From positions 248,001-312,000 of the forward strand of contig JBBELK010000293.1 of NCBI GenBank assembly GCA_037783545.1: a stretch of 64,000 nucleotides of DNA, in the 5' to 3' direction. The stretch is from Henricia sp. BOLD:AAB3569 (Eukaryota > Echinodermata > Asteroidea > Spinulosida > Echinasteridae). Made by a program: the position numbers and the translations under genes. This document shows, in pieces, positions 30,461 to 41,262 of this stretch; position 1 is the first letter of the stretch; every line of letters starts with the position of its first letter. The notes beneath the pieces are model-generated. The model was not told the origin of the DNA and did not search any database. It was given only the letters and a program-made list of their open reading frames with translations.

Positions 30461-30817
30461 GCTTTCCACGGTAAAGGGGGCATTTTGGCAACACAGACCA
30501 TATTTTCCAGAAAATACCTTTTTCTGGTCTCAAAATCAAAGAAATAAGTTTCAGTTGCTCTGAAGAGATAACTAAGACCCAAAAAAGGTTACAAATAGTG
30601 TACAAATTTCCAATATTCGCTCGTAACCGGGACGGTCTAAAATGTAACATAAGTGTCCGTCCCGGTTACGAGCGTATATTGGAAATTTGTACACTGTCAG
30701 GGTTTTTAGAAAGGCATGTTGTCACACTATTTGTAACCCTTTTTGGGCCTATGGTAAGTTATCTCTTCAGAACAACTTAAACTTATTTCTTTTATTTTGA
30801 GACCAGACAAAGGTATT
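30461..30817. mobile_element. fold-back element J copy 2 with nested palindrome K
   Basis: Left arm begins CTTTCCACGGTAAAGGGGGC. The right arm stops after GAGACCAGACAAAGGTAT, so its last ~45 bases are lost. Palindrome K occupies 30598-30695 at the same relative position as in copy 1. Confidence 0.8.
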
Positions 30818-31055
30818 CCCTTAAAAATATGGTTTATGCTTTAAAAATATTTAAATTGGTCTTGCCTTGGTGCCCTTTTGCAATATTCTCATAGACTTTT
30901 TGATTTTACAATGGAAGTGCCCTTTCTAAACACAAAAATGGCAGTGCCCCTTCGGTAATGAAATTCCTACCCTGCAGACATATATCAAATGAAAGGTCTC
31001 GATGAAAGAAATACAATATACCATTAGATGAAGCCCGACCATCCATGCATTTTGT

Positions 31056-31293
31056 ATTGACCCCTTTCGAACATGTGCTAATACGCCATTTTGGGAGTCA
31101 AATAATGCTGAGTCATTGTTGAAGCGATGTGCGTGTGTCTCTCTGGTGGGCGTAACACGGTTTAATTCACCAATGAGAGCCTTAGTATAGCGCGTTACGC
31201 GTGCTATAGACACACACAACGCGCACGCACATTGCTTCCACAATGACGCGGCATTATTTGACTCCCAAAATGACGTCATTGGAAAGGGGTCAA
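31056..31293. mobile_element. fold-back MITE (ATTGACCCCTTTC ends)
   Basis: ATTGACCCCTTTCGAACATG and CATTGGAAAGGGGTCAAT, then CATTTTGGGAGTCAAATAAT mirrored. The long ORF across it (30926-31498) is an artefact of the hairpin. Confidence 0.75.
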
Positions 31294-32191
31294 TACCCCA
31301 CAATGGCCCCAAAACAAACAATTTGAATGATTTATACTCCAACGACCAGGGCCACGCCCTGCTTTCACGGGTGAGTGCCCAGTTGAATAGGCCAACGCGG
31401 ACAGCCAACACACATACGCACAGCATGGCGTTCGTTTCCATCAAAACTTTTGAAAAAGTATAGAAAATACGCTCTCCATCTGTGAATAATTTAAACACAT
31501 TTAATACTCCAAACTCTCAAAAATGATGGTTAAGACATGTAAAATTCATTCAAAAAATTGAGTTTAAAAAATTAGCCGGGAAATTTTGTCATCCAATCCC
31601 CAGAACGTCAATGAGGTTTATTGAATAAGCTATCAATTCCAATATTATAATATATTTACTAAAATCTGTGTTCAATCTCAACGAAAAAAAATAATAAAAT
31701 CAATGTATACGAAAAAAACACCGACAAGGAAATTTTAATTGCAAGATTTCCCATCCAGCATCCCAAAAAATAAGAGTTGTGACCAACTCGGACAACTTGA
31801 CTTACCACAAACTTTCGCAAACGGAACAAAGCCGGATCAACTAGTTTGTCTTCTTTGTTGCAATTCTCCTTTGGTAAAACAATACTTTTAGTAAAACAAT
31901 GATCGATCATTCAACCAGAACGAACTCCAACGGAAGATTCCTCAAGGTTCAACGAAATGTGTATGCAGCCAAATGCACCGCGATTTTTGTTCATTCATTT
32001 CCGTATACACTGACGAGTCTGGTGTCAAACAACAAGGATCCTTCCTTTTAGTGTAGATGAAGATTGATACCAGACATCTGTTGCAGCATAAACTTGCACC
32101 AAGTCTCTCCATTACAACATTGATTTTATCCATAATCTATGCGAGATCGGGTGGTGGCGCTAGAGCACACAACCGGTCGTCGTTAGGTACG
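31294..32191. other. unassigned stretch, old repeats
   Basis: 31560-31720 shares blocks with 1310-1340, 1640-1700 and 2590-2640 (GTCATCCAATCCC, AATAAGCTATC). No exon found. Confidence 0.4.
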
Positions 32192-32674
32192 AGATTGGTT
32201 CCCGATCCTATCGCTTATTGCGAAAATATAAGGATCGGTAAAGGGCGGCCATGACGGGCAGAAATCTGCCCGTGGTCACGTGGTTATTATGGCCGAGCTG
32301 TCTAGTGCGTCGAACTTAAGTTCCTGTGCTAGTACTAGAATGTAGGTTCGATTCCTGGCCGTGACGGGTTGTGGCACCTGTGCCCTTGAGCAAGGCACTC
32401 AACCACACTTGATCCCATTCCTGTAATTGGCGGTCCCTCCGCTGTTGGATGTGGTAAGTATATTTTGCAATGACATTTGTAACCCGGCCGTGTGTGTCGA
32501 ACATATCCAAATGTAAATAAAGTACATTGCCTAAAGCAAAGGGTTTCGCCAATTTTTAAATATAAAACACACAATGCGCACGCGCAAAGACGACCAATCA
32601 CAGATCAAAATGAAGCGCCCTTTACCTGTCCTTATATTCTCCTATGTGGAATATGTGGACGGGAACCAGTCTAC
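32192..32674 (+). mobile_element. MITE family A copy split by a SINE
   Basis: Starts AGATTGGTTCCCGATCC and ends GGGAACCAGTCTA. Flanked by CGTTAGGTA on both sides (9-10 bp). A tRNA-derived SINE (32289-32460) interrupts it. Confidence 0.85.
32289..32460 (+). mobile_element. tRNA-derived SINE, second copy of the TGGCCGAGC family
   Basis: ATGGCCGAGCTGTCTAGTGC, GTAGGTTCGATTCC and CCCTTGAGCAAGGCACTC as in 319-497. Lies inside MITE A. Confidence 0.8.
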
Positions 32675-33000
32675 GTTAGGTACGCGTGTCGGACGCGTGT
32701 CGGGTTCGCGTCCTAAAAAGGTTTTGAGAAACCACAAACTTTTCAAAATTTCAGGCGGTCGTTTCTTTTTGGTAGAAAGCACGATATGATCAGGATATAA
32801 GGTTAATATGATAAATAGTAAAACTAAAAAAGGTGATTGGAGATATTGGCTGTTTAAAGGCCATTTTTGTTTAACATTGGCTGTTTAAAGGCCATTTTTT
32901 TGGATTCCAGAAACAACATAATTACATAACTAAAAAATAATGTCTGCCTTGTAGAAATTTCAGCCACATAGATGCAGTAATACTTCAGAGTTCAGCAAAA

Positions 33001-33038
33001 GGAAATTAAAAATCCACGCGCGTGGATTTTTAATTTCC
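33001..33038. repeat. perfect 38-bp palindrome
   Basis: GGAAATTAAAAATCCACGC followed directly by its exact reverse complement; no loop. Confidence 0.9.
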
Positions 33039-33072
33039 TGGATTAAAAATTTATTCGTGGATTTTTAAATTC

Positions 33073-33106
33073 CACAAAAACCATGCGTGCACGCATGGTT
33101 TTTGTG
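33073..33106. repeat. perfect 34-bp palindrome
   Basis: CACAAAAACCATGCGTG followed directly by its exact reverse complement; no loop. Confidence 0.9.
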
Positions 33107-33319
33107 TTGAATGAATAGTAAAAAAAAATTTTCAAACGACTTTTTAAAAGCACCTTCAGTTGACAATTTTCTCCCGCAAAGGTATCATTTTACAAAGGAA
33201 AAATCGTGTCTGTCGATGTCTGTTATCATCGCTATCAACACTTTAAACTTAGCTTTGTCGGGTTTTTCTTGTCAACTCTGCAGTAAAATCTTTGGACACT
33301 GCAAATGATGTATTTCGGC

Positions 33320-33848
33320 TTAAAGATAGTATACATGATTGGTAAACTGTTACAAATAGTGTTATCCCCCTGTGTGATTGAAGATATGCATGATTAAAAC
33401 CAACCTGAGCAAAAACCAGCTCCGTACTTCGTCTAACTTTTGAGAAAACAGTCAAAAAGGGGTTTGCAGTCATTTCGCCCCAAAACCATTTCGCCCTGAG
33501 TCATTTCGCCCAGAACCACGGCCTGTGCACGAAGTGGTTTTGGGGCGAAGTGGTATTTGGTCGATGTAGTGTTTGGACAAAGTAATTTGGGGCGAAATGG
33601 CACTCGGGCGAAGTGGTTTGGGGCGAAATGGCACTTGGGCGAAATGGTTTTGGGCGAATTGAATTTTCGTCTCATGAGACGAAAACTATTTGTTTTACTC
33701 ATTTCTCAAAGACTATAGCACTTCAGACAAAACCATTTCAGGGGAAGTTTTCTACGCTACGGTCATCATGTTTATATTGTGTAAGTTAGGCGTAAATCTG
33801 TGAAAATTTCTGATTTTCGAGATTACCAATGATGTATACTGCCTTTAA
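33320..33848. mobile_element. MITE family B copy 4, GGCGAARTGG array
   Basis: TTAAAGATAGTATACATGAT and ATGTATACTGCCTTTAA ends. The array lies at 33470-33660. Very close to copy 1. Confidence 0.8.
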
Positions 33849-34149
33849 GATTAGTCAACTCCAGACAACCACTATTAACAATATTTATGTTTAATTATTT
33901 TATCTCTGATCTAGTAATTTCATTTGAGGGTTAAAATGAGATTTGATGGCTCTTTGTTACATGTCGATTGACCGCGCTGAAGTGTTTCGTCTCTCGCTAT
34001 AACAACTACACGATTGCCCCAAGAGCTTCCGAGGACGTGGGGGCGCCATTCGTGAGCCGTCCAGACGAGAGCTCTCGGCTGCACAGCTGCCGATCAGCCC
34101 GGCGCAGCCCCGGCTCAGCCGAACCGAAACTAGCAACATGTTTTTGTGG

Positions 34150-34385
34150 TCAGAGGCGCTTGTTTAGATTTTTCCAGAAAATGGATTTCGTTATATTAAA
34201 ACCCAACAAATAACAATCATATAAAATGCCTCCCCAAAATACTATCCATGGGGAGAAAACGGGAAATTTTACATTCTCCAATTTGGACGTGGAAGCAAAA
34301 GTGTTGGTGTAATCACTCCACTGTTTTATGTAACTGGATAAATTAGTTTACAAAACATATTTTGGACGATATCCTTGGAAACAAT
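34150..34385 (-). repeat. repeat family F copy 3
   Basis: CCTCCCCAAAATACTATCCA, TTTGGACGTGGAAGC and AACTGGATAAATTAGTTTAC in family order; uninterrupted, so it serves as an empty-site reference for the MITE at 17309. Confidence 0.75.
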
Positions 34386-34712
34386 GTGGATTAGGAGTGC
34401 GAAATTTCAGAATGGCAATGAGAAAAACATGACATATAGTATCAAAATCTCATGGGAAAAATGGGGGAGGGGGAGGGGTGCTAAAAAATGTGATCTGGAC
34501 ATGTTTCTGACCTATAATTACTTATTCAACCAATTAGCATTTTATGTGTTTTACACGGAAAGCGTCTGGTTTATACTGACGTACTTCCTTTTATATGTTC
34601 TCTGAGTATGACCAGACTAAATTTTTGTTGCTATGTAATGTAACCGGGTGTACGCGACAGGTGTACAAGTACAAGTATACAGAATCAATAATTGAAGGTA
34701 TATATATATGAC

Positions 34713-35170
34713 AGATTGATAATTGAAAGATGAATTTAGAAACAGGAGAAAATTGCAGTGCCACGACTGGGATTCGAACCCAGGTCCTTGGCTTACATGG
34801 CCAATAGAGCTTCTGCACCGGCGGCCATGACAGGGGGCAGGTTTTCTTATTTAAATGATGTAACATTAGAACCACGAAGCACCTACTCATGCATGACACA
34901 TGGTAACAATGTGACTGGCCCCTGTCATGGCCGCCGTGCAAAGGCTCTATTGCTCTCTTCACGATAGGCCATCAGTGTAGCCAATTGGTTAGCATGGATT
35001 TGCCCCACTGCATTGTTGGAAAAAGGAGGCAAACGCGAGATTGTTGTGGTGCTCCGGTGGGATGTCCAGATAGCTCAGTTGGTAGAGCCAAGGACCTGGG
35101 TTTGAATCCTAGTCGGGGCACTGAAATTTTCTCCCGTTTCTAAATTCATCTTTCAAGAATCAATAATGTT
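34713..35170. repeat. two tRNA-SINE 3' ends in inverted orientation
   Basis: 34713-34792 (minus) and 35089-35170 (plus) are reverse complements with CCAAGGACCTGGGTT and TTCTAAATTCATCTTTC. The right unit has an intact A-box TAGCTCAGTTGGTAGAGC but its B-box follows without an anticodon arm. Confidence 0.7.
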
Positions 35171-35490
35171 TATCATGGAATGATGGAAGGAGAGGATGGC
35201 TTATAGCTTAAAGCAAGCAGACTGTATAGTATAGGCACCGGGGTGCACCAAATAGAAGTGAAGAATTCGTGATGCCTGTCATAGCATGCAAGTCGTCAAA
35301 AAAGAGGGTCTGCGTGCTGTCTTTAGTGACAGAATTTGCAAATGAAAAGACGCATGACGTAATACAATGGCTCAGTATCCAAGACGAGGCTAGCCGATTT
35401 GAAATTTTGTCAATTAACGGCTTCGGTTTGTCGATGACCAAAGCTGATCATTGGTTGATTTCGCAAAATACATCAGAAACACGTTCCTAG

Positions 35491-35928
35491 TTGTTGTCGC
35501 GAAAACAGCCCCCTCCGCCACCCAGCCCCTCCCCCACCCCAGTCCTCCAGAACATCGACCCCAAAACAAGACTATTAATTTCGCCTTATGACAGGGCCTC
35601 TATGGCCGCTGCGTACGAACACCCCCTCCTTATCAACACCCTATCCAGGCTAAATCTTGATAACCTAAAACCGTATACGCATTCTCTTCAGACCGGAACA
35701 TTATTGAATTGTGGCGAGCGGGTCGAACATGCACTTGGACCCGTCACCGGCCCGGTTTGTGCCGGTATCTCACTGGCAACAATCGCTACGGGATCTTTGG
35801 GTCTGGCAACCGGTGTTTGCGTTCTAGCGCCGCCTGGGCGCACGGCCGGGCTGCCGGGCTGTGTACGCTCAAGCATCTCATCAATTCAATCTCTGAGTAC
35901 CTACTCGAGAGGGTCTTTAGTTGACTGA
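35491..35928 (+). other. GC-rich open frame, unrecognised
   Basis: A 145-codon open frame with no ATG at its start (it opens on TTG just after CCTAG, an acceptor-like AG). Pro-rich beginning, then IDPKTRLLISPYDRASMAAA and LKPYTHSLQTGTLLNCGERV. Base composition is unlike the flanks and no repeat in the window matches it. It could be an exon of an unseen gene or conserved non-coding DNA; I recognise no family. Confidence 0.2.
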
Positions 35929-35977
35929 TTAGTGTCGTATAGCAGCGGTGCATGGCAGTTCGATTTAAAGGGGCACA

Positions 35978-36077
35978 CAGTGGCGGATCCAGCCTCATTA
36001 AAATTGATTTTCAGGGGGCTGTAGCCCCCGCTTTTTCTTTGTATTTCTATATTTTAATGTGGCTGGATCCGCCACTG
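35978..36077. mobile_element. 100-bp MITE (CAGTGGCGGATCCAGCC ends)
   Basis: CAGTGGCGGATCCAGCC at both ends, inverted, and GGGGGCTGTAGCCCCC at the centre. This terminus is widespread in animal DNA transposons. Confidence 0.8.
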
Positions 36078-36329
36078 GTACGTGACTGCTGATTAAATTT
36101 TAAAACAATATTTAATTTCTCTGCGTTATACATATTTCAAAGCAAATTTCATTTTTTTTTATTTACTGTAAGTTTACCATTAATTACTGTGCCCAAAATA
36201 CCAAACGGGCGAATGATGAGCTAATCAAACTAATAATACACCACCTTGACTATACCCACACCAAGCACCTATTTACGACAGGGTGAAAAGAGGCAATTTG
36301 TGGCAAACTGCCTTACCGAAGGGCACACG

Positions 36330-36410
36330 CACCATAAACATTGACCGGCCTGGATTTGAACCGACGACCTGCAGAAGCTACAGTCTTGAGGTCTATTTGG
36401 TAGACCACTT
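36330..36410 (-). mobile_element. tRNA-like SINE fragment
   Basis: Minus strand: GGTCTACCAAATAGACC then GTCGGTTCAAATCCAGG (B-box). No second copy seen in the window. Confidence 0.5.
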
Positions 36411-36512
36411 GATTAATTGTTTAAGTTGCTTATTGCAAGTGCCCAAACGAATCAGCCCAAACCGGCCTAAAGTCCACTCGTCCATCATCGCTTATAATCA
36501 CAGAAAACGTTG

Positions 36513-36586
36513 TGCCGCATAGCTCAGCAGGTAGAACATCTTTCCGGAGAATCAGAGGTCTCGAGTTCGAATCCCAGTGAGAGTCA
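36513..36586 (+). mobile_element. tRNA-like SINE head
   Basis: GCCGCATAGCTCAGCAGGTA (A-box) and GAGTTCGAATCCC (B-box) at tRNA-like spacing, but the anticodon arm does not pair well and a CACACACA tail follows. More likely SINE-derived than a functional tRNA. Confidence 0.55.
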
Positions 36587-36691
36587 CACACACACAAAGG
36601 GTGACGTTTTCACTTTCAAGTACTCTGTATCGAGCCATTTCGCAGAGCTGTGTAGCAGCTAAATAATCCGAACCGACCATAAAAGCGGCAC

Positions 36692-36762
36692 TTCGATTGG
36701 CGAGTGGTTACGACGTTATGCCAAGTAACAGGAGGTCGTGGGGTCGAGTCCCACCAGAGCAC
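36692..36762 (+). mobile_element. tRNA-like SINE head
   Basis: GATTGGCGAGTGGTTACGAC (A-box) and GTGGGGTCGAGTCCC (B-box). Followed by no clear tail. Different sequence from the other heads. Confidence 0.5.
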
Positions 36763-36929
36763 GCTAGTCGGGAAAGGTTGTCATTTCCCGACGTAACCTA
36801 CCTCTTTCAGAGAGAAAAACTCGATTACACGGAAATAGTTATTGGCAGCTTAACATGACAGAATTTATATTTTTGCCAGTTTGTGTGTCATTTTGCCCCT
36901 TTAATCAGCTAATAATCAGCCTAGAGATC

Positions 36930-37130
36930 GACTCGGTATAGCTGTACTTTTCCGCCGCGAACAGCCCTCGAACATCCCCCGTTTGACTGGCATAGAACGG
37001 GTCAACGAGGCCTTGTATACCGGTCCCTACCCCCACCGATGTTATGCTGGGCAACGGCCAAACACCGCGCTATCGGCTTGTCCCGTCAAACCATTGTCCC
37101 AGTTATCCTTTATTAATAACTCACGTTAAT
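36930..37130. other. GC-rich non-repetitive island
   Basis: CG-containing sequence without matches elsewhere in the window, no long ORF. Could be regulatory; no direct evidence. Confidence 0.2.
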
Positions 37131-37629
37131 TCGGCTATCTGCATCTATGCACGTGCTGTCCTAGTTTTGGCCGTCTCAATGACTTAGATTATTTGTGTTT
37201 CCATCTCAAACAATTTTTTTGCGGTTTTATTTTGTCGAATGAGTCAGGGCAGTTTTATTGACTAACGCGCGAATAGCCATTGCTCTAATTTTAACTATAA
37301 ATGGATTAATCGGCCTCTTGACCTGTTTGTTAAACGATTTTTTGACGTTTAAGTGCACCTGAAATAAACAGAATTTAGTCAAGCTTATTGCATAAATGAT
37401 TATGTAAACTTTCTACTTTGAATTAAAAAAAAAAAAAACAACTTAGGCCTAAGTTTCTTTGCCAAGTGAGGGCGTTGTTTGTGTCGCGCCACTTTTAAAT
37501 TCACCAGAGAAAGCTAACGAGAAAATATTACAGATGGAATTTCACAAATGATTATATTTACATGTATATTGTTTCATGTACATTTTCCTGTTTGCCAATC
37601 TTCCACGGCACTGTTTACATACTATGCTC

Positions 37630-37758
37630 TTGGTTGTACGTGGTGCACGCCATTGCCTAGTAATCAAAAATCTTGTTGCTTTATGCTATTCTCCGCTACG
37701 GTGAACACGGCATTGACTCTGTACTTCACATCTTCCGCGTGCACCACATAGCAATACA
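37630..37758. mobile_element. MITE family P copy 2
   Basis: TGGTTGTACGTGGTGCACGC and GCGTGCACCACATAGCAA inverted ends, as at 6989-7128. Confidence 0.65.
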
Positions 37759-37882
37759 AGTTTAGTCTGGTCAAGTGGATATTAAGTGTGCATGTGAACG
37801 GAAGTACGTCAGTATACACCGGACGTTATTCATGCGAAACACGCAAAAAGCTAGGCCTAATTTCCCCATGCGCGAATTGTTC

Positions 37883-38157
37883 CCGCCATTACTGTGTCCG
37901 TACTATGGCACGCCAAAGCGAAAAATAATTCAACACTGATAATTCTGCCATCCACCCTGAAAAACAAGTATCAACATTTTTAAAAACTTGCCAACAAAAG
38001 CACGGTATGCCAGTTTCAAACAGTCTATCAGCATATTTTAAAAGTCATGCCAACCTTTGTCTTGCGCAACATTTGCGAAAATATGCGTCAACATTAAATG
38101 ATCGTGTTGAATTATTTTTCGCTTTGGCGTGCCATAGTATGGACACAGTAATGGCGG
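37883..38157. mobile_element. MITE with ~55-bp inverted ends
   Basis: CCGCCATTACTGTGTCCGTA, CTATGGCACGCCAAAGCG and AAAAATAATTCAACAC at the left are mirrored at the right with one or two mismatches. Confidence 0.85.
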
Positions 38158-38283
38158 ATAGCTACCGTTGTCAAGCCAAGTGAAACCCAAGAATAGGCCT
38201 ATATTCATTCAGTAACTTGATAAACTAATTCCCATGGATTATGTGCACAATAAAGCACAACACACGATGATCACAATGTGCAC

Positions 38284-38570
38284 GGGCGGTCGGGTTGGCG
38301 TACGGGTTCTTTCCTCGCCTTTCACCTCTGGCGTCCCGGGTTCGAATCCGGGAAGTGTATATGTGGATTGGGTTTGCAGTCCCTACTTGACCGCGTGGGT
38401 TTTCCCCTGGGGAATTTCTCTGGGGTTTTCCTCCCACTTCTAAAACTGCAACTCCTTCTTCGTCATCTCAAGTTGATAATATAGTATAGTTAAAGCTAAA
38501 ACCGTATAGTTGATGGCATAAAGGGCCTTAGTTGCCGAAGATGCTATACAACAACAACAACAACAACACA
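38284..38570 (+). mobile_element. tRNA-derived SINE, full length with (AAC)n tail
   Basis: GGTTGGCGTACGGG (A-box), CCCGGGTTCGAATCCGGG (B-box), body with TGGCATAAAGGGCCTTAG, tail of AAC repeats at about 38549-38570. Best complete copy of the family. Confidence 0.88.
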
Positions 38571-38931
38571 ATGTGCAAATAATTATCTCATTAAGGCAAG
38601 TTATTCGATTCAGCTGGCAGCGAGTCAGATTGGTTTTGTGTCAACTATCCCTGTTTTTGATACAATAATAATTATGATTCCCTAGGGTACAAGGATGATA
38701 CCATCACGGTTATTGGTTACGACGGGCAGCTGTCCTGTGCACTTTTAGATAAAGATTCCGGCTCTCCAAATTCTTTCATCGTGTTTACGCTGCAAGGGAA
38801 AAGTTTATTCTTGAAATTAGGAGTCCGATTTATGCATTAATCTAAAAATAAATGTATCTGTATTGTCAACAATTAATGTTTTCCACATGCAAATGCGTGA
38901 ATAACGGACTACTTGTCATGCAAACACGGCA
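38571..38931. other. unassigned stretch
   Basis: AT-rich, no defined feature. Confidence 0.35.
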
Positions 38932-39448
38932 TTTGAAGGCAGAACACATGATTGGTAAACCGTTGCATATGGTTTAATCTCCCATGTGTGATTGAACATA
39001 TGCATGATTAAAACCAACCTGAGCAAAAACCAGCTCCGTACCTCGTTTAACTTTTGAGAAAACAGTTAAAAAAGGCTTTACGGTCACTTCGCCCCAAAAC
39101 CATTTCGCCCTGAACCACTTCGCCCTGAACCACGGCCTGTGCACGAAGTATTTTGGGGCGAAGTGGCATACTGACGAAGTGGTGTAAGGACGAAGTGGTT
39201 TGGGGGCAAGGTGGCTTTTGGGGCGAAGTGGTTCAGGGCGAAGTGGTTTTGGGGCGAAATGAATTTACGTCTCATGAGACGAAAAATAATTGTTTTACTA
39301 ATTTCTCAAAAACTATAGGCCTAGCACTTTATACAAAACCATTTTAGGGGAAGTTTACTATCGTCATCATGTTTACATTGTGTAAGTTATGTGTAAATCT
39401 GTGAACATTTCTGATTTTCGAGATTACCAATGATGTGTTCTAACTTTA
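38932..39448. mobile_element. MITE family B copy 5, GGCGAARTGG array
   Basis: AAGGCAGAACACATGATTGG at the left, CCAATGATGTGTTCTAACTT at the right, array at 39085-39260. Confidence 0.75.
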
Positions 39449-39519
39449 AAAGCGGGGTCGCCAGAATTGTCAAAGTCAGTGGGAAAGGGGGTGGAACAAC
39501 ACTTTTGGAGGTGGCACCA

Positions 39520-39770
39520 CATAGCAACAAACATTTAGTCTCGCCTTTTGCATAACATAAACAGCGTCTGGTGTACTGACGTACTTCCTTTCACATGCAC
39601 ACTTAGTATCCAGATAACCAGACTAAGTTTTTGTTGCTATGTAATGTGACATGTGCACGCGGCAGGTGTGATGTACAGAATCAATACTGTGTTTACAGTA
39701 GGAGAGAATGGCACAAAGCAACGAAATTATTGGTTGTTAGGCATCGACGTGCACCACTTAGCAACAACAG
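39520..39770. mobile_element. MITE family P copy 3
   Basis: GGCACCACATAGCAACA at the left and TGCACCACTTAGCAACAAC at the right with a central TTGTTGCTATGTAATGTGAC; seems composite. Limits approximate. Confidence 0.45.
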
Positions 39771-40009
39771 TATGTGGACTTTCTAAACTGCACCTCTATT
39801 TTAAGGTGAGGAATTCAGGGTACCAGACAGTGTAGATGTTACACGCAAAAGGGTAATTCCCCAAAAGCAACACACACATGTAGATGAATTGCCCACAATT
39901 CGAAAAAGAAAAAAAAATCTGAACTTTATTAATTTTCGCGGAATCTTCCCGAGTTTCAGTTGTTCGAGTATAAAGACCAACTGTGAAAAGATTAACACCT
40001 TTTCCGGCC

Positions 40010-40235
40010 AGTTTCTCGATGCTTTTTACCCAGCGGGTAACGAGAGGACCGACCCGGGGATTTTGTGGCATTCGGTGTAAGAGCCGCGCCTGGCCCGCCA
40101 GCGATAAGCCAACTATACGGGACGCTTTTAAAGCGTGTCGATGGTACGATGGCTCCCGGGGGAAACGCGTTTCCTGCCCGGCCAGCTTGCAACACGATAC
40201 CGATGCGGTGACATCGACTCAATGAATGATTTTGA
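40010..40235. other. GC-rich non-repetitive island
   Basis: Distinctly GC-rich between AT-rich flanks, no match elsewhere in the window, no recognisable peptide in any frame. Confidence 0.2.
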
Positions 40236-40875
40236 ATGACGTGTTGGGTCGTATAATTTCCTTGTTTCTCTAATGATGTGCATGATTGGGCATTTTGGCC
40301 TCAAATATAGTTCGTAATCAAACTCGAGGTAGTTCAAAGATAACGCTATTCCGGATGATTAAAACAAAATACGGAAATTCGGTGAAAAGTGATTAATTGT
40401 GGACAGAAAAGAAAATGCCCTAAACGCGGACTTTTAAAACCGAGTAATATGCCTACATTATCCCAGCTAAAAGAATTTGTGTCGTATAATATAATTTCAT
40501 GCTCTTAATTAATTCGTTTTTATTCCCTAAACAAGCATTTTCATTGTTTTCGTACCCAATCAAATTTTAGGGCCTATTATCTTCCGGTTTAATGAACTGA
40601 AGGACATACGCATTTCAGAGCATCGTTAATTTTTCGGTAGGGTTTATGCTCTATTATGTGATTGACACTTCTATATAGGTTGCGTTCGAGTAGTTTTCTC
40701 TTGTCAACACTGACTAGGAATTATCGGGTTAGATGTACATGGTCACACTCAGTGGCGCTGCATTTCAGAGAAGTGAGCCCTCTTGTGTCCTAAATTGTTT
40801 GAGAAAACGGAGTTTAAAAGAAGGGACAACACTTGCAAAGGGTTGCCTAATGCTGCCACATATGGGACCGAGTAA
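40236..40875. other. unassigned AT-rich stretch
   Basis: No exon, repeat terminus or SINE head recognised. Confidence 0.4.
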
Positions 40876-41262
40876 ACCACCCCCCAACCCCCCAACCCCC
40901 CCCCCCCCCCCCCCCTCCAACCCCCCCCCCCCCCCCCCCCCCAAGGGGCGAATCCAGGAATTTTTCCAGGGGGAGGGGTTTTGGCCCGTCAGATTTTGTT
41001 ATATATATATATACATATATATATAAAGTATGCAATCTATCACTTGTACATTGCTGAGTGATGCACTTACCTTATGATGGGGAAGACTTGTATATCGGGG
41101 AAAATAACCTCCTTGGATTTCTCTTGATGAACATCTGGACCAAAATTTATTTGTCAAAATTTATTTATTAAATTTTTTTAATTATTTTTTTTTAAGAGCA
41201 GGGGGAGGTTGATCCCCAAACCCCCCCCCCCCCCCCGCCTGGATCCGCGCCTTCCCCCCTCC
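40876..41262. mobile_element. poly-C tracts and a probable element with GGCGAATCCAGG end
   Basis: Long interrupted C runs (40876-40942) precede GGGGCGAATCCAGGAATTTT; at the other side CCCGCCTGGATCCGCGCC follows a second C run. A (TA)n stretch lies at 41000-41024. C-run lengths are prone to assembly error. Confidence 0.45.

Larger units (their letters stand above)
32940..33305 (+). repeat. repeat family M copy 1 with two perfect palindromes
   Basis: Same order of blocks as 57695-57965 (CAGCCACATA.ATGCAG, TTTTTGTGTTGAAT, TTCTTGTC, ACTGCAAATGATG). Contains perfect palindromes at 33001-33038 (38 bp) and 33073-33106 (34 bp). Confidence 0.65.

Noticed and set aside
30926..31498. 190-codon minus-strand ORF, the longest in the window
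   Set aside because: Spans a fold-back MITE (31056-31293) and flanks, begins without ATG, contains no recognisable domain; its length is chance.
36513..36586. Possible functional tRNA gene
   Set aside because: A- and B-boxes are present, but I could not pair a proper acceptor and anticodon stem, and a CA-rich tail follows, as in SINEs.
6437..39448. Spaced repeats suggestive of a CRISPR-like array
   Set aside because: Repeat units are irregular, inverted among themselves and enclosed in MITE ends; the DNA is eukaryotic.
40876..41035. Proline/glycine-rich ORFs
   Set aside because: Translations of long poly-C runs; frame and length depend on homopolymer counts that are often wrong.
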